Shown: piece after piece, positions 45,930 through 55,314 of the stretch | Position numbering within the stretch: the stretch's first letter is position 1 | Layout of the letters: each line of letters starts with the position of its first letter | Assembly (NCBI RefSeq): GCF_009832745.1 | Contig: NZ_VRMJ01000014.1 | Coordinates: forward strand, 124,001 to 188,000 | Reading direction: 5' to 3' | Source of the DNA: Polaribacter septentrionalilitoris | GTDB lineage: Bacteria > Bacteroidota > Bacteroidia > Flavobacteriales > Flavobacteriaceae | DNA length: 64,000 nucleotides | Program-made: the position numbers and the translations under genes | The notes under the pieces: model-generated | The model's input: only the letters and a program-made list of their open reading frames with translations | Database searches by the model: none | Told to the model about the DNA's origin: nothing

Positions 45930-46443
45930 ATTACATCAATTTTTCTCTGAAAAAGAATTCGACTTTCAAGAACCACATTCTGGTCATTTAGAACGCTTTG
46001 AGCGCAAATTAAATCAGCCAAAAAAAAACGTAAAAACCTCTTGGAAATGGTTGTCTGTTGCAGCATCTGTAGTGTTAATCTTCGGATTTTGGTTGGGCAG
46101 CAACCATCAAAAACAACAAATTCAATTGGCAGATTTATCGCCAAAAATGAAAGAAGTACAAACGTATTTTGTGTCAACCATTAATCAAGAAATAAAAACG
46201 TTAGAGAAAAACAGAAGTTTAGACACAGAATCAATCATTGAAAATGCCTTGGATCGATTAGAAGAACTAGAAGATAACTACAATTATTTTGTAAAAGAAT
46301 TGACCAAAAATGGGAAACAACGAAAATTAATCAACGCCATGATTAAAAATTATCAACAGCGTTTAAATATTCTAGAAAATACCCTAAAACAAATAGAACA
46401 AATTAAAAACCCTAACCTTTTAGAAGATGAAATATTTATATAA
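45919..46443 (+). CDS. Membrane-bound anti-sigma-like protein
   Basis: A 174-residue protein from the ATG at 45919 (MEDKLHQFFSEKEFDF); the nine-codon extension upstream lies inside the sigma gene. It has an N-terminal cytoplasmic part of about 45 residues, one membrane span (about 43-61, WLSVAASVVLIFGFWLG) and a long helical, probably coiled-coil periplasmic part. Its position right after an ECF sigma gene, with overlap, and its topology suggest an anti-sigma factor. No zinc HxxxCxxC motif is present. It overlaps the next gene by 17 bp. Confidence 0.75.
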   Translation: MEDKLHQFFSEKEFDFQEPHSGHLERFERKLNQPKKNVKTSWKWLSVAASVVLIFGFWLGSNHQKQQIQLADLSPKMKEVQTYFVSTINQEIKTLEKNRSLDTESIIENALDRLEELEDNYNYFVKELTKNGKQRKLINAMIKNYQQRLNILENTLKQIEQIKNPNLLEDEIFI

Positions 46444-47506
46444 AATTATTTTGGTATTACTCTTATTGCCTTTTATGGTAAGCGGAAATACGATTAAAAA
46501 GAAATACGAAAAAAGTAGAGTGATTAAAAAAGAATTCTCTGTGAATTCTGATGCAAAAGTTGCATTGAATAACAGATATGGAAACCTAAATATTACTACT
46601 TGGAGTAAAAATAGGGTAGAAATTGAAGTTACTATTACTGTAAAAGGAAATGACATGGATGATGTAGTAGAACGTTTGTCTACCATTGATGTAGTATTTA
46701 ATACAAGTAAATCTTTGGTGGAAGCAGAAACCATTTTCGAAAAGAGAACAAGTAGTTGGTCTTGGTGGAAAAAGAGTAAGAACATGAACTATCAAATTAA
46801 TTATGTGGTTAAAATGCCAAAGTCAAATTCAGTGGATTTAGATAATGACTACGGAAGTATTTACTTAACAGATTTGGATGGAAAAGCAGACATCAATTGC
46901 GATTATGGTAAAATTTCTGTTGGAGATTTATCTGCAAGAGAAAACAGTATCAATTTAGATTATTGCTCATCTTCTTCAATTACTTACATGAAAAGTGGCA
47001 ATGTAAATGTCGATTATTCTAAAATTACAGTTGATGCAACTGAAAAAGTCAATGTAAATGCAGATTATTCTACAGTTAAATTAGGAAAAACTAGAAATGT
47101 TGATTTTAATTCTGATTATGGGGCAATAACTATTAATGAAGCTGATGACGTTAACGGAAACTCAGATTATGCAAGTATGCGATTTGGAGAAATTAGAAAA
47201 AACTTGACAATAGATACAGATTATGGCTCAATTTCTGTGAAAAACTTGGCCAAAGGTTTTGAATCTGTAGATATTAATGGGCAATATGCAGGTATTAAAA
47301 TAGGTGTTGCTCCAGGTGCAGTTTTTAATTTTGAAATTGACTTACAATACGCAGGTTTTAGTAGAGATAATGATAATATTGAATTCTTTAAAAGTATTTC
47401 TAAAACAACAAAAAAATACTATGAAGGAAAATATGGCAAAGGAAATACCAATTCTAAAATTAAAATAAGATCTCAATATGGTGGCGTAAGCATCAGAAAG
47501 AACTAA
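46427..47506 (+). CDS. Exported DUF4097-like repeat protein
   Basis: A 359-residue protein with a signal peptide (ending MVSGN) and, from about residue 130, a series of short beta repeats. These contain DYG or DYS: LDNDYGSIYLTD, INCDYGKISVGD, VNVDYSKITVD, VNADYSTVKLG, FNSDYGAITIN, IDTDYGSISVKN. This is the right-handed beta-helix pattern of DUF4097/DUF4098 proteins. It is coupled to the anti-sigma-like gene and precedes a DUF2807 protein. An envelope-stress output or adhesin-like role is inferred from context. Confidence 0.82.
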   Translation: MKYLYKIILVLLLLPFMVSGNTIKKKYEKSRVIKKEFSVNSDAKVALNNRYGNLNITTWSKNRVEIEVTITVKGNDMDDVVERLSTIDVVFNTSKSLVEAETIFEKRTSSWSWWKKSKNMNYQINYVVKMPKSNSVDLDNDYGSIYLTDLDGKADINCDYGKISVGDLSARENSINLDYCSSSSITYMKSGNVNVDYSKITVDATEKVNVNADYSTVKLGKTRNVDFNSDYGAITINEADDVNGNSDYASMRFGEIRKNLTIDTDYGSISVKNLAKGFESVDINGQYAGIKIGVAPGAVFNFEIDLQYAGFSRDNDNIEFFKSISKTTKKYYEGKYGKGNTNSKIKIRSQYGGVSIRKN

Positions 47507-47531
47507 AATCATCAACCAAAAAACAATCATC

Positions 47532-48266
47532 ATGAATAAAAAAATACTATTTACAAGTGTATTATTAACCTTAACTTTTGTTATAAACGCTCAAAACTGG
47601 TGGGGAAATAGCAAGAAAATACGTGGAAATGGAAATGTAGTAACTGTAAACAGAACCACATCAGATTACGATGGAGTTTCAGTTGGAGGTTCTTTTGATG
47701 TAGTTTTAGTCAAAGGAAAAGAAGGTAAAATTACTATAGAAGGAGAAGAAAATATCATTCCTTATATCGAAACTGAAGTTTCTGGAAATACCCTAAAAAT
47801 TAAATATCAGAAAAACACCAATATCAGAACTACAAAAAGATTAACTATTACTGTTCCATTTCAAGATATTGAAAGTGTAAGTTTAGGAGGTTCAGGAAAA
47901 ATCTCTAGTAAATCACTCATTAAAACTCGTAATTTTAGTGCAAATTTAGGTGGCTCAGGAGACATTACTTTAAAAGTTGATGCAGACAAAGTAAAAGCTT
48001 CAATTGGAGGTTCTGGAAATATCAATTTGACAGGAAAATCTGAGGAATTTACTTGTTCTATTGCAGGTTCTGGAGGAATTAGGGCTTATGATTTAGAAAC
48101 CAAAGAATTATCAGCTAATATTGCAGGTTCTGGAAGTGTTAAAACCACAGTAAAGAATAAAATTAAAGCCAAAATAGTTGGTTCTGGTAGTGTGTATTAC
48201 AAAGGAAAACCAACTCATATAGACAGTAAGTCTGTAGGTTCTGGTGATATTATTGATAGAAACTAA
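47532..48266 (+). CDS. DUF2807 head GIN domain protein
   Basis: A 244-residue exported protein with signal peptide ending INAQN. Its beta-helix of GGSG/GSGxI repeats (SLGGSGKISSK, NLGGSGDITLK, SIGGSGNINLT, SIAGSGGIRAY, NIAGSGSVKTT, IVGSGSVYYKG) is the DUF2807 putative auto-transporter adhesin pattern. It follows the DUF4097-like gene by 25 bp and ends the ECF operon. Such pairs are common in Bacteroidota; their job is unproven. Confidence 0.87.
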   Translation: MNKKILFTSVLLTLTFVINAQNWWGNSKKIRGNGNVVTVNRTTSDYDGVSVGGSFDVVLVKGKEGKITIEGEENIIPYIETEVSGNTLKIKYQKNTNIRTTKRLTITVPFQDIESVSLGGSGKISSKSLIKTRNFSANLGGSGDITLKVDADKVKASIGGSGNINLTGKSEEFTCSIAGSGGIRAYDLETKELSANIAGSGSVKTTVKNKIKAKIVGSGSVYYKGKPTHIDSKSVGSGDIIDRN

Positions 48267-48268
48267 TA

Positions 48269-49081
48269 TTACCACCAAACCAAAAACATTTTTAAAATCT
48301 CACCATTTTGCTGTTTCATCCAGCACAATGGTGAGAATTTTTTTTGTGCATATTCTTCTGCTATTGGCAGGAAATTAGTGTGACTTATCCAATATACATT
48401 TTCATGCGGAATAACAATCCAATCTTTTTTATTGGGTATGTAAAATTTGTTATCTACAAATTGATGGATTTCTTTTTGATGGATATAAAACCCGCAAATA
48501 CAATCAGTATTTAATTGTCTAAGTTGAATTTTTCTATCCGAAAACGGAACAAACAACTGCGCTTTAAAATAGACTTGTTGTTGTATTGATGACGATTCTA
48601 AATTGATGGAACTCAAATAGGTTTTGCATTCATCAGAATAGAGGAGAGGCAATTGTTTTTCTTTGAGCTTTGTTAATTTTTCGAGCAGAGAATCTTTTCT
48701 GTTTGGACCGATAAAATGTTCAATTTCAGAATTCCCAACAGCTGCATCATAGAGGTAAAACTTATAAATTATTTCTAAATGAATTACAGTATTTTCTTGT
48801 TTTAAGATGCAATCCAATTCACCTAAAGTTCTTTTCTCTTTTTGAATTTGAACGTTCTCACATAAAATATCAATTGCGTTTTCTTGCGCTAACTGAAAAG
48901 ATACCAATCGTTCTATATATTTTCCTAAACGAATCTTTTCATCAATTTCAATATTAATTTGTGTAGACTTTTTATCAATTTTAAATTGCTCTAAATCAAA
49001 TACGGTATGGTCTTTCCACAAACAAGGAGTTTGTAAAAAGCCTTCGTATCTTTTTTGAAGTAGCTTTGTTTTTTGAGGCAT
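48269..49081 (-). CDS. DUF1853 family protein
   Basis: A 270-residue cytosolic protein with TLGELDCILKQENTVIHLEI at about residues 88-107. The E-x-D...E-x-K-like spacing (ELD, then HLEIIYKFYL) is like a PD-(D/E)XK nuclease fold. This matches DUF1853, a family of unknown role. It ends 2 bp from the DUF2807 stop codon (convergent) and is divergent from the DUF2461 gene. Confidence 0.78.
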   Translation of the reverse strand: MPQKTKLLQKRYEGFLQTPCLWKDHTVFDLEQFKIDKKSTQINIEIDEKIRLGKYIERLVSFQLAQENAIDILCENVQIQKEKRTLGELDCILKQENTVIHLEIIYKFYLYDAAVGNSEIEHFIGPNRKDSLLEKLTKLKEKQLPLLYSDECKTYLSSINLESSSIQQQVYFKAQLFVPFSDRKIQLRQLNTDCICGFYIHQKEIHQFVDNKFYIPNKKDWIVIPHENVYWISHTNFLPIAEEYAQKKFSPLCWMKQQNGEILKMFLVWW

Positions 49082-49133
49082 AATAAAATCGAAGTTACAA
49101 ATCTATTTTGTAATTTCACATTCAAAATTTAGA

Positions 49134-49811
49134 ATGATGCAGATTTCAGAAAGTACTTTTCAATTTTTAAAAGATTTACACAAGAATAATAATCGCGATT
49201 GGTTTGCAGACCAAAAACCTCGCTATCAAAAAGCACTTAAAAATGCCAAAGAAGTTTTTGCTGAAATTCACAATAATTTACAAGTGCATGACGAAATAGA
49301 GAAATCTAAAATGATGCGCATCTACAGAGACGTTCGTTTCTCTAAAGATAAAACACCTTATAAGCCTCATTTTGCAAATTCCTATTCAAGATTAGGAAAA
49401 GAACTTAGAGGTGGCTATTTTTTAAGAATTAGACCAGGAGAATCTTTTTTAGCAGGTGGTTTTTGGGAACCAAATAAAGATGATTTGTTTCGAATTCGTA
49501 AAGAAATTGAAATGGATGCTACTGAAATTCGTGAAATTCTAGAAGAACAAAACTACAAGAAACATTTTGGTGGAAAATTTGAAAGTTTTGGTGAGTTAAA
49601 AACAGCTCCAAGAGGTTTTGATAAGGAACATCCAGATGTTGATTTACTGCGTAAAAAAGGATTTATAGCTGTTAAAAACTTTACTGATGAAGAGGTGTTA
49701 GCTACCAATTTTGTTGATAAAGTAGATGAGAGTTATAAAGCTTTACGTCCGTTTTTTAATTTGTTTAGCGATATTTTAACCACCAACTTAAATGGAGAAA
49801 GTATAATTTAA
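49134..49811 (+). CDS. DUF2461 (TIGR02453) family protein
   Basis: A 225-residue protein with the family pattern FLKDLHKNNNRDWFADQKPRYQ at the start, DVRFSKDKTPYKPHFANSYS near residues 66-85 and GGYFLRIRPGESFLAGGFW. Some fungal and bacterial relatives bear the same domain, but its activity is unknown. The second Met (49137) is an equally good start. Its stop codon overlaps the next ATG by one base, so translation is coupled to the thioesterase. Confidence 0.88.
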   Translation: MMQISESTFQFLKDLHKNNNRDWFADQKPRYQKALKNAKEVFAEIHNNLQVHDEIEKSKMMRIYRDVRFSKDKTPYKPHFANSYSRLGKELRGGYFLRIRPGESFLAGGFWEPNKDDLFRIRKEIEMDATEIREILEEQNYKKHFGGKFESFGELKTAPRGFDKEHPDVDLLRKKGFIAVKNFTDEEVLATNFVDKVDESYKALRPFFNLFSDILTTNLNGESII

Positions 49812-50206
49812 TGAGTGCTATTTTTGAACTAAAAATTAAAGTTTCATCAGAAGATATTGACACTTTAGACCATGTAAATAATTTGGTTTATGTAAAGTGG
49901 ATGGACAAAATTGCAACCACACATTGGGCCTATTTAACCAAAGAAAACCCTTTACCACAATATGTTTGGGTAGTAATGAGGCATGAAATCGATTATTTAA
50001 AACAAGCTACATTAGGTGATGAGATTACAGTGAAAACTTGGGTAGGAGAGACCAAAGGCATTACTTCAGTCCGTTTTATGGAGTTTTATAAAAATAAAAC
50101 TTTATTGGTAAAAGCCAAAACTACTTGGGTGATGTTAGATGCCAAAACTCATAAGCCTACAAGAATTAGAGAAAATGTTTTAAAAGTATTATTACCTGAA
50201 AAATAA
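49811..50206 (+). CDS. Acyl-CoA thioesterase (YbgC/FadM-like)
   Basis: A 131-residue hotdog-fold protein. The motif EDIDTLDHVNNLVYVKWMD holds the catalytic Asp of the 4-hydroxybenzoyl-CoA thioesterase family (D-x-x-x-H-x-N-N). RHEIDYLKQATLGDEITVKTW is also typical. It is cytosolic and probably cleaves short or medium acyl-CoA. Confidence 0.9.
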   Translation: MSAIFELKIKVSSEDIDTLDHVNNLVYVKWMDKIATTHWAYLTKENPLPQYVWVVMRHEIDYLKQATLGDEITVKTWVGETKGITSVRFMEFYKNKTLLVKAKTTWVMLDAKTHKPTRIRENVLKVLLPEK

Positions 50207-50362
50207 TATAAAATTGCAATGAATATTGAATTTTAAAAGAAACCTTTCTCCTTATGAAATTTATACTCAAGGTTAAATCGTGTGTTAGTTTGGATATACA
50301 AATTAGAATTAAATCTGATTACAAACTTTTATTTTTAAGTTATTAGTTACTAATTAGTTGAC

Positions 50363-50716
50363 CTACAAGTATTCTTGCAATTCTTCTTTTAATTTATGAT
50401 AGGTTTTTAATTTTTTTTGAATAACGTCTTCTTTTGTAAGTTGTTTTTTATAAGTTTTAGGAGGTTCAAAATCATCAGTAATTATTTCCAATTCAATTTT
50501 ATCACCCTTTTTTAAATTGCTTTTAAACCATTGTGCATGTTGTTTTGTATCAGAATTTAATCCATTAACATAAAAATCAAGATCATTTCTTTGCTGGTTT
50601 TTTAATAAACTACTGGTAAGAATACAGGTTAGTACTGAGTTTTCGTTTTCAAAACCAGCTCTACAAATTGTTTTGTTATTTACAGTTATTTTAAATCCGT
50701 GGTTAATATCCGTCAT
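50363..50716 (-). CDS. Small hypothetical protein
   Basis: A 117-residue protein with no signal peptide. The N-terminal half is beta-rich (GFKITVNNKTICRAGF, NSVLTCILTSSLL), and a lysine-rich helix ends it. KGDKIELEIITDDFEPPKTY is the most distinctive block. I do not recognise the family. It is separated from the larger operon upstream by a terminator and is probably a single gene. Confidence 0.6.
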   Translation of the reverse strand: MTDINHGFKITVNNKTICRAGFENENSVLTCILTSSLLKNQQRNDLDFYVNGLNSDTKQHAQWFKSNLKKGDKIELEIITDDFEPPKTYKKQLTKEDVIQKKLKTYHKLKEELQEYL

Positions 50717-50763
50717 TCACCTAATTTTTGTTTGATAATTTTTGTTTTTAAGCCATTAAGCTA

Positions 50764-50805
50764 AAAGTTGAGAAATCCCTTTTTATGATTAGGTTTCTCA
50801 ACTTT
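50764..50805 (-). terminator. Terminator of the ABC/GntR/TlpA operon
   Basis: AAAGTTGAGAAA (50764-50775) pairs perfectly with TTTCTCAACTTT (50794-50805) across an 18-base loop. It lies 18 bp after the TlpA-like gene. Confidence 0.7.
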
Positions 50806-50823
50806 ATTGCATTTAATTACTTT

Positions 50824-53046
50824 TTATTTATAATTTTTAATTATATCATCTACAGTGTTATTAAAGCGATACATTTTATAATCGTCATCAATTAGTTCTC
50901 CATTTTTTGCAATAACTACATATTTTGGTATTCCATTAAATTTAAATAACTGACGCAAATAATTAAAATCATCAACAGGTATTCTGTAGGTATTAACGAG
51001 TTCTTGACTTTTAATAAATCTTAAATAGGATCTTTCTGGTGATTGATTAGTAGGGGTAATAAATACAAAATCAATATCAGGGTTGTTTTTATAATCAGCT
51101 CTAATTTCTTTCATCTTTTTAATAGATCCTATACAAGGGCCACAAGTTGTTGCCCAGAAATCTACAAACAATATTTTGCCTTTATGCGATTTTATAATAT
51201 TATTAAAAATAGCTGTTGGTTTTCCTTTTGGAAGCTTTGTAGTGTTAGCTCTTAATGATATATTTTTAGAATTTAATTTTTCTGCATCATTTTTAGTGAT
51301 TTTTGCAACTACAGGAAATTTTTTATTTACAATTCTTTCCCCTTGTGTTATCAAAAAAGGATCTTTGATGGTTTTTTTTAATTCGTTCCAATATTTTCTT
51401 GCATTTTCACTATCAGTTCTATCAATATCAAACTTTAAAGCTCTAATTTTAGTCATATCATGGACAATGTTTTTGTCTAAATGATATATGTTTTTTAAAA
51501 CTGAATCTCGTAAACGCCATTTTTCCATTTTTGATGCTGTAATATCAAAGTTTTGCTTATCTGCTAAAGGTTGAATATATTTTAGATTATAGGCTTTAAG
51601 TGCATTGGTATATGGTTTGCTAAATTTTTTTTGGAATTTTTTATATTCGTTATACGATTTGAATCTTACTTTCTTGGATTCTTCTTTTAGTTTTTTATCG
51701 TTTTCAGTGAGTTCAATTTTATTTTTTTCTAAGTATTGTTGTAAACTTATTTCAGGATCAATTTTTATAGATTTAGGCTTAGCATAAATTTTTATGGGTT
51801 TGCTAAATTCAAATCTATTTACAAATATTGAAAACCCATTAGGTATTAGTAAAGCCTTATTGTTAAAGTCAATATCTTTTAAAAAACTATAATACTCATT
51901 GGTTACAGGTGTTTGTAAATTTGCAAATAATTCATTTTTTTTAGCCTCACGTTCTTGGTTACTTACAAAATCGAATAAGTGTGTTGCATATTCTGTAACT
52001 AAAATATTTTCTAATACTTGTTTTGTTTTATAATTTACATTATTGTTTTTAGTGTAGTTACCTAGTAACTTTTTGTGAGATTTTAAGGTTGAATCTTGTT
52101 CTGCTTTAAATTCGTTTGGCGTTAGAGTTTTTACTTTTTCTCTAAAACCTCTATAATCAAAATCTTCAACCTTAAAATTCATTAAATGGGTATTGATTTC
52201 AGCTAAAGGACCTTTAAAAATTGTATTTTTAAATTTATAACGATAAGAACGAGTAAATCTAGATATAGCATTATTTCTAAAATCTTCAGTATCTAATATT
52301 AATGCAAGCGTTTGTCCAGGTTCTAGATAATAAGTAATTGTAGCTTTATTGATACTTATATAATTTGTTTCAGGGTGAATTAAAGGTATTTCTGCTTCAA
52401 AACGTCCATCTTCATATACTTGAACAACAATAGGATAATCTTCTCTTGTAATACTATTTCCTTGATATACTATACCTGTATTAAATTTTAACCTTTTATC
52501 ATACTCTTTTATGTAACCAACTAGTTTTGCTTTTTTGGGGTTGAAAAATTCTTTTGAATTAAAATCTTTTATAGGGCTTTCTGTAACTTTATTGAGTTCT
52601 TTTTCTATCCATTTATTTACATATTTTGGTACTTCTTTTGGCTTGTTATTTCTTTGTTTTTTTAAGGATATTCCATAGATTGCATGTTTAAAATCTATTT
52701 TTTTAACACCTTTATCTAAAGGAGGAAAAACAAGTACAACTGTTCTTGTACCAGATTTTGGAATGATTATTCTTTCATTAAACTTATGATCTTCAATTTT
52801 AATAATTGGGTATTCTTTTCCTGTTTTGCAGTCTTTTAAGAAATCATTTTTTCTAAATCGCATATGCCAACCAGGAACAATTGTACCTCTAACATGAAGT
52901 CTAGTTTCTTTTTCAGTAAGTTCTATTTTATCTACATCATAAATGCTAGATCTTTTTACTTCGTAAGCAGGTTTTTCTATTGTTTTTTGAGCAAAATATG
53001 TTGTTGCAAAGAAGCATAGTAAAAGTGTTATAATTTTATTTTTCAT
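50824..53046 (-). CDS. Large TlpA-like thiol-disulfide protein
   Basis: A 740-residue exported protein with a signal peptide ending TYFAQK. The first 600 residues are a mixed domain with many lysines and no hallmark I can name. The C-terminal 130 residues are a thioredoxin fold of the TlpA/ResA type with active site FWATTCGPCIGS (CxxC about 634-637) and the cis-Pro segment FNGIPKYVVI. It would act on disulfides in the periplasm. It is the last gene of a seven-gene operon led by an ABC ATPase. Confidence 0.85.
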   Translation of the reverse strand: MKNKIITLLLCFFATTYFAQKTIEKPAYEVKRSSIYDVDKIELTEKETRLHVRGTIVPGWHMRFRKNDFLKDCKTGKEYPIIKIEDHKFNERIIIPKSGTRTVVLVFPPLDKGVKKIDFKHAIYGISLKKQRNNKPKEVPKYVNKWIEKELNKVTESPIKDFNSKEFFNPKKAKLVGYIKEYDKRLKFNTGIVYQGNSITREDYPIVVQVYEDGRFEAEIPLIHPETNYISINKATITYYLEPGQTLALILDTEDFRNNAISRFTRSYRYKFKNTIFKGPLAEINTHLMNFKVEDFDYRGFREKVKTLTPNEFKAEQDSTLKSHKKLLGNYTKNNNVNYKTKQVLENILVTEYATHLFDFVSNQEREAKKNELFANLQTPVTNEYYSFLKDIDFNNKALLIPNGFSIFVNRFEFSKPIKIYAKPKSIKIDPEISLQQYLEKNKIELTENDKKLKEESKKVRFKSYNEYKKFQKKFSKPYTNALKAYNLKYIQPLADKQNFDITASKMEKWRLRDSVLKNIYHLDKNIVHDMTKIRALKFDIDRTDSENARKYWNELKKTIKDPFLITQGERIVNKKFPVVAKITKNDAEKLNSKNISLRANTTKLPKGKPTAIFNNIIKSHKGKILFVDFWATTCGPCIGSIKKMKEIRADYKNNPDIDFVFITPTNQSPERSYLRFIKSQELVNTYRIPVDDFNYLRQLFKFNGIPKYVVIAKNGELIDDDYKMYRFNNTVDDIIKNYK

Positions 53047-53051
53047 AGTTT

Positions 53052-53519
53052 TTAATTTAACAAATTATTTTTTTGAGTTTGTTTATGTTTGGAATATATT
53101 TCATCTATTCTTTTAATGATTATACTATTGAAATGATTTTTTTTATTCTTTAAATTCCCTATACCATTAATCACACTTTCAACTTTTACATCAGTCTTAA
53201 TTATTTCATTATTAACTAATCTTTCAAATGATAGCTTTAAAGTTATTTTTGAATAAATTCCTAAATGCAATAGTGAGAAATTGTTAATAATTATTCTATT
53301 GTCATTTTTTAAATTTATTTCCTTTTGATTCCAAGAAATTCCATTAACATTAGAATCAATTTTTATTTTTGAACCATTAATATTCTTACCGTTAATTTTA
53401 TTTTGAATATCAATTTTAGTTTTAGTTTTAAAATTATTGAAAGGGCCAAAAATAATGACGAAAATAATTCCTATTAGAATTAAATATATTCCCTTAGTTT
53501 TAAAAATCATTTTTTTCAT
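53052..53519 (-). CDS. Small membrane-anchored hypothetical protein
   Basis: A 155-residue protein with one N-terminal membrane span (about residues 10-26) and an asparagine- and lysine-rich extracytoplasmic part with short beta segments. I do not recognise the family. Translation could start at the first or the fourth codon (both Met). It precedes the large TlpA-like gene by 5 bp. It probably acts with it at the membrane, by position only. Confidence 0.6.
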   Translation of the reverse strand: MKKMIFKTKGIYLILIGIIFVIIFGPFNNFKTKTKIDIQNKINGKNINGSKIKIDSNVNGISWNQKEINLKNDNRIIINNFSLLHLGIYSKITLKLSFERLVNNEIIKTDVKVESVINGIGNLKNKKNHFNSIIIKRIDEIYSKHKQTQKNNLLN

Positions 53520-53562
53520 AGGTAGTCTAAATTAGAGCAATCATAAGCAGTTTTTACAAAAG

Positions 53563-53919
53563 TTATTTTTTAGCTCCGTTTATTTTTCCACTAAAATTCA
53601 TTTTCGGGTTTGACCAAGTTCCAATTACAGTATCTTTAGTAAATTTACCATTATAATATCCTTTATGAGCTGGGTTTCCATAAACAGCTGTAAAAATACC
53701 ATTATCATTTACTTTTCCTGTTAGTTCAAATGTTAATTTAGAAAAAGGTGATTCTGCTTTTCCAGATATCACACCATTTTCATCAATAGTAGCGCTCCAA
53801 TATCCTTTATCAGCCTTTCCAGTATAGGTACCTTTCCATTCTCCTTGAAATTCAGAGTTAGTACAAGAGGTTAGTATTATTCCGATTATTAAAGTTAAAA
53901 TTAAAGTCAATTTTTTCAT
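53563..53919 (-). CDS. Small lipoprotein
   Basis: A 118-residue protein from the ATG at 53919. A longer reading from 53958 would place 13 polar residues before the signal peptide. Lipobox IILTSC gives an acceptor Cys about residue 19. The mature domain is a small beta-sheet protein with GEWKGTYTGKADKGYWSATI and a TGKVNDNGIFTAVYGN repeat-like pattern. No known function. Confidence 0.65.
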   Translation of the reverse strand: MKKLTLILTLIIGIILTSCTNSEFQGEWKGTYTGKADKGYWSATIDENGVISGKAESPFSKLTFELTGKVNDNGIFTAVYGNPAHKGYYNGKFTKDTVIGTWSNPKMNFSGKINGAKK

Positions 53920-53965
53920 TAGTTTTTGTTTTTGATAGCTACTGTTTTTATAATTCAATTCTTAT

Positions 53966-54946
53966 TTATTTATCTAAAAGAGTTTTTAATTTTGTTTTTA
54001 ACTCATTAGCATTAATATTAAGCGAGCTAATCCTTCCGTTTTTATCAATTAAAACGTTTGCGTTATTTGAGTTGATAACACCATATTTATCCCAAATTTT
54101 TTCATCAGAATTCACATCTATAAGGGTTAGCCATTCTAAATTTTCTAATTGAATATTTTCTTTTATTCGTGATAATTTACGAGGACTGTTGGATTTTGCA
54201 ATACCTATAATTTGCAATCCTTTTTCTTTAAATTTTTGATGTATAGGAATTAGTTTTCTTGTAATTTCTTTACTTGTACCGATTGTTGGATTCCAAAAAA
54301 CCAATAATGTTGTTTTATTTTGTACAAGTTGAGATAATTGAATTGGTTTATCATTTGTTGAAGTTAGCAAAGCATCTACATAGCTATCACCAATTTCAAC
54401 TTTGTCAAAAACTAGATATTCTTTATACCTTTCTAACCTTTGGGTATAAAGGTTGTTCCAGTCATTGTTGTTTTCGGTTTTTGTGAAATCTACTGCTATG
54501 GTTTGGTGTTTTATGGCTTTTTTAGTGTAGCCCAATTCAAAAACAATTGCAGCATAAGTGTCATTGATATGTCCGTTTTTAGGTTGTATTTTAACACCAA
54601 CTTGCGTCCATTGTTCCGCTAATTTTAAAGCAGAAACATCATTATGTTTTTTGTAATACATAAAAACATCCCAACCAATCGTATTGTAATCTGATGGATT
54701 TGTTACGATGCCTGAAAAATAGCTTTTGGCTTCTTTAAGAAGATTGTCCCAATTTTCTGCAGATTTATTCTCGTAATACAGTTTTCTAGCAGCAAAATAT
54801 GCTGTTCTATTTGCTGATATTTTCCTATTTTTTTCTCTTATCACTAAATATTCAGTTTCATAGTTTTTAGAATCAATATGCAGTGTTAAAATGGCTCCAA
54901 AGAAAAAAACTAAAAAACCTATGAATAAATATGTGCTCTTTTTCAT
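53966..54946 (-). CDS. Thioredoxin-fold protein lacking the CxxC
   Basis: A 326-residue protein with a membrane anchor (about 5-24), a helical region with TPR-like content (about 45-170), and a C-terminal TlpA/AhpC-type thioredoxin fold (about 183-326). Where TlpA proteins read W-A-x-W-C-x-x-C, this one has WNPTIGTS (about 218-225), with no cysteine at all. The rest of the fold (GLQIIGIAKS, WDKYGVINSNNANVLIDKNG) is kept. It is therefore not a redox enzyme and may bind or chaperone. It starts 1 bp after the GntR gene. Confidence 0.75.
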   Translation of the reverse strand: MKKSTYLFIGFLVFFFGAILTLHIDSKNYETEYLVIREKNRKISANRTAYFAARKLYYENKSAENWDNLLKEAKSYFSGIVTNPSDYNTIGWDVFMYYKKHNDVSALKLAEQWTQVGVKIQPKNGHINDTYAAIVFELGYTKKAIKHQTIAVDFTKTENNNDWNNLYTQRLERYKEYLVFDKVEIGDSYVDALLTSTNDKPIQLSQLVQNKTTLLVFWNPTIGTSKEITRKLIPIHQKFKEKGLQIIGIAKSNSPRKLSRIKENIQLENLEWLTLIDVNSDEKIWDKYGVINSNNANVLIDKNGRISSLNINANELKTKLKTLLDK

Positions 54947-54947
54947 T

Positions 54948-55313
54948 TTAATCGTTGTTTTTAATTGAAGTAATTAGTTTTTGTAAATCTGAAGAATTCA
55001 ATTTTAACAATTCAATTCTTTCTAATAAGTAAGGCAATTCTTTGCTGAAAAAAGCATTTTTTTCATTCTCTAAAATTCTTTTTATAGCATCATTAGCAAC
55101 AAAAAAGCCAACACCTCTTTTATTTATTAATATATTTTCGTTTTGTAAATACGTAAAAGTTCTCATTACTGTATTTCTATTCACTTCTAATTCTACAGCC
55201 AAGTTTCTTACAGAAGGAGCTCTTTTTCCTTGTTCTAATTCTCCTTTTAAAATTAGATTACAGATGTTTTCTGCAATTTGGAGATAAATGCTTTTATGAG
55301 ATTCAAACTCCAT
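54948..55313 (-). CDS. GntR family transcription regulator (YtrA type)
   Basis: A 121-residue protein with a winged-helix domain: IYLQIAENICNLILKGELEQGKRAPSVR and VNRNTVMRTFTYLQNE. Only a short C-terminal helical tail follows, as in the YtrA subgroup. Members repress ABC transporter operons and are released by envelope-active compounds. It lies between the permease gene and the thioredoxin-fold gene with 1-bp gaps. Confidence 0.9.
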   Translation of the reverse strand: MEFESHKSIYLQIAENICNLILKGELEQGKRAPSVRNLAVELEVNRNTVMRTFTYLQNENILINKRGVGFFVANDAIKRILENEKNAFFSKELPYLLERIELLKLNSSDLQKLITSIKNND

Positions 55314-55314
55314 C

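Noticed and set aside
46427..48266. Amyloid or curli system from the DYG and GSG repeats
   Set aside because: The repeats fit DUF4097 and DUF2807 beta-helices behind an ECF sigma operon; no curli-type secretion genes are present.
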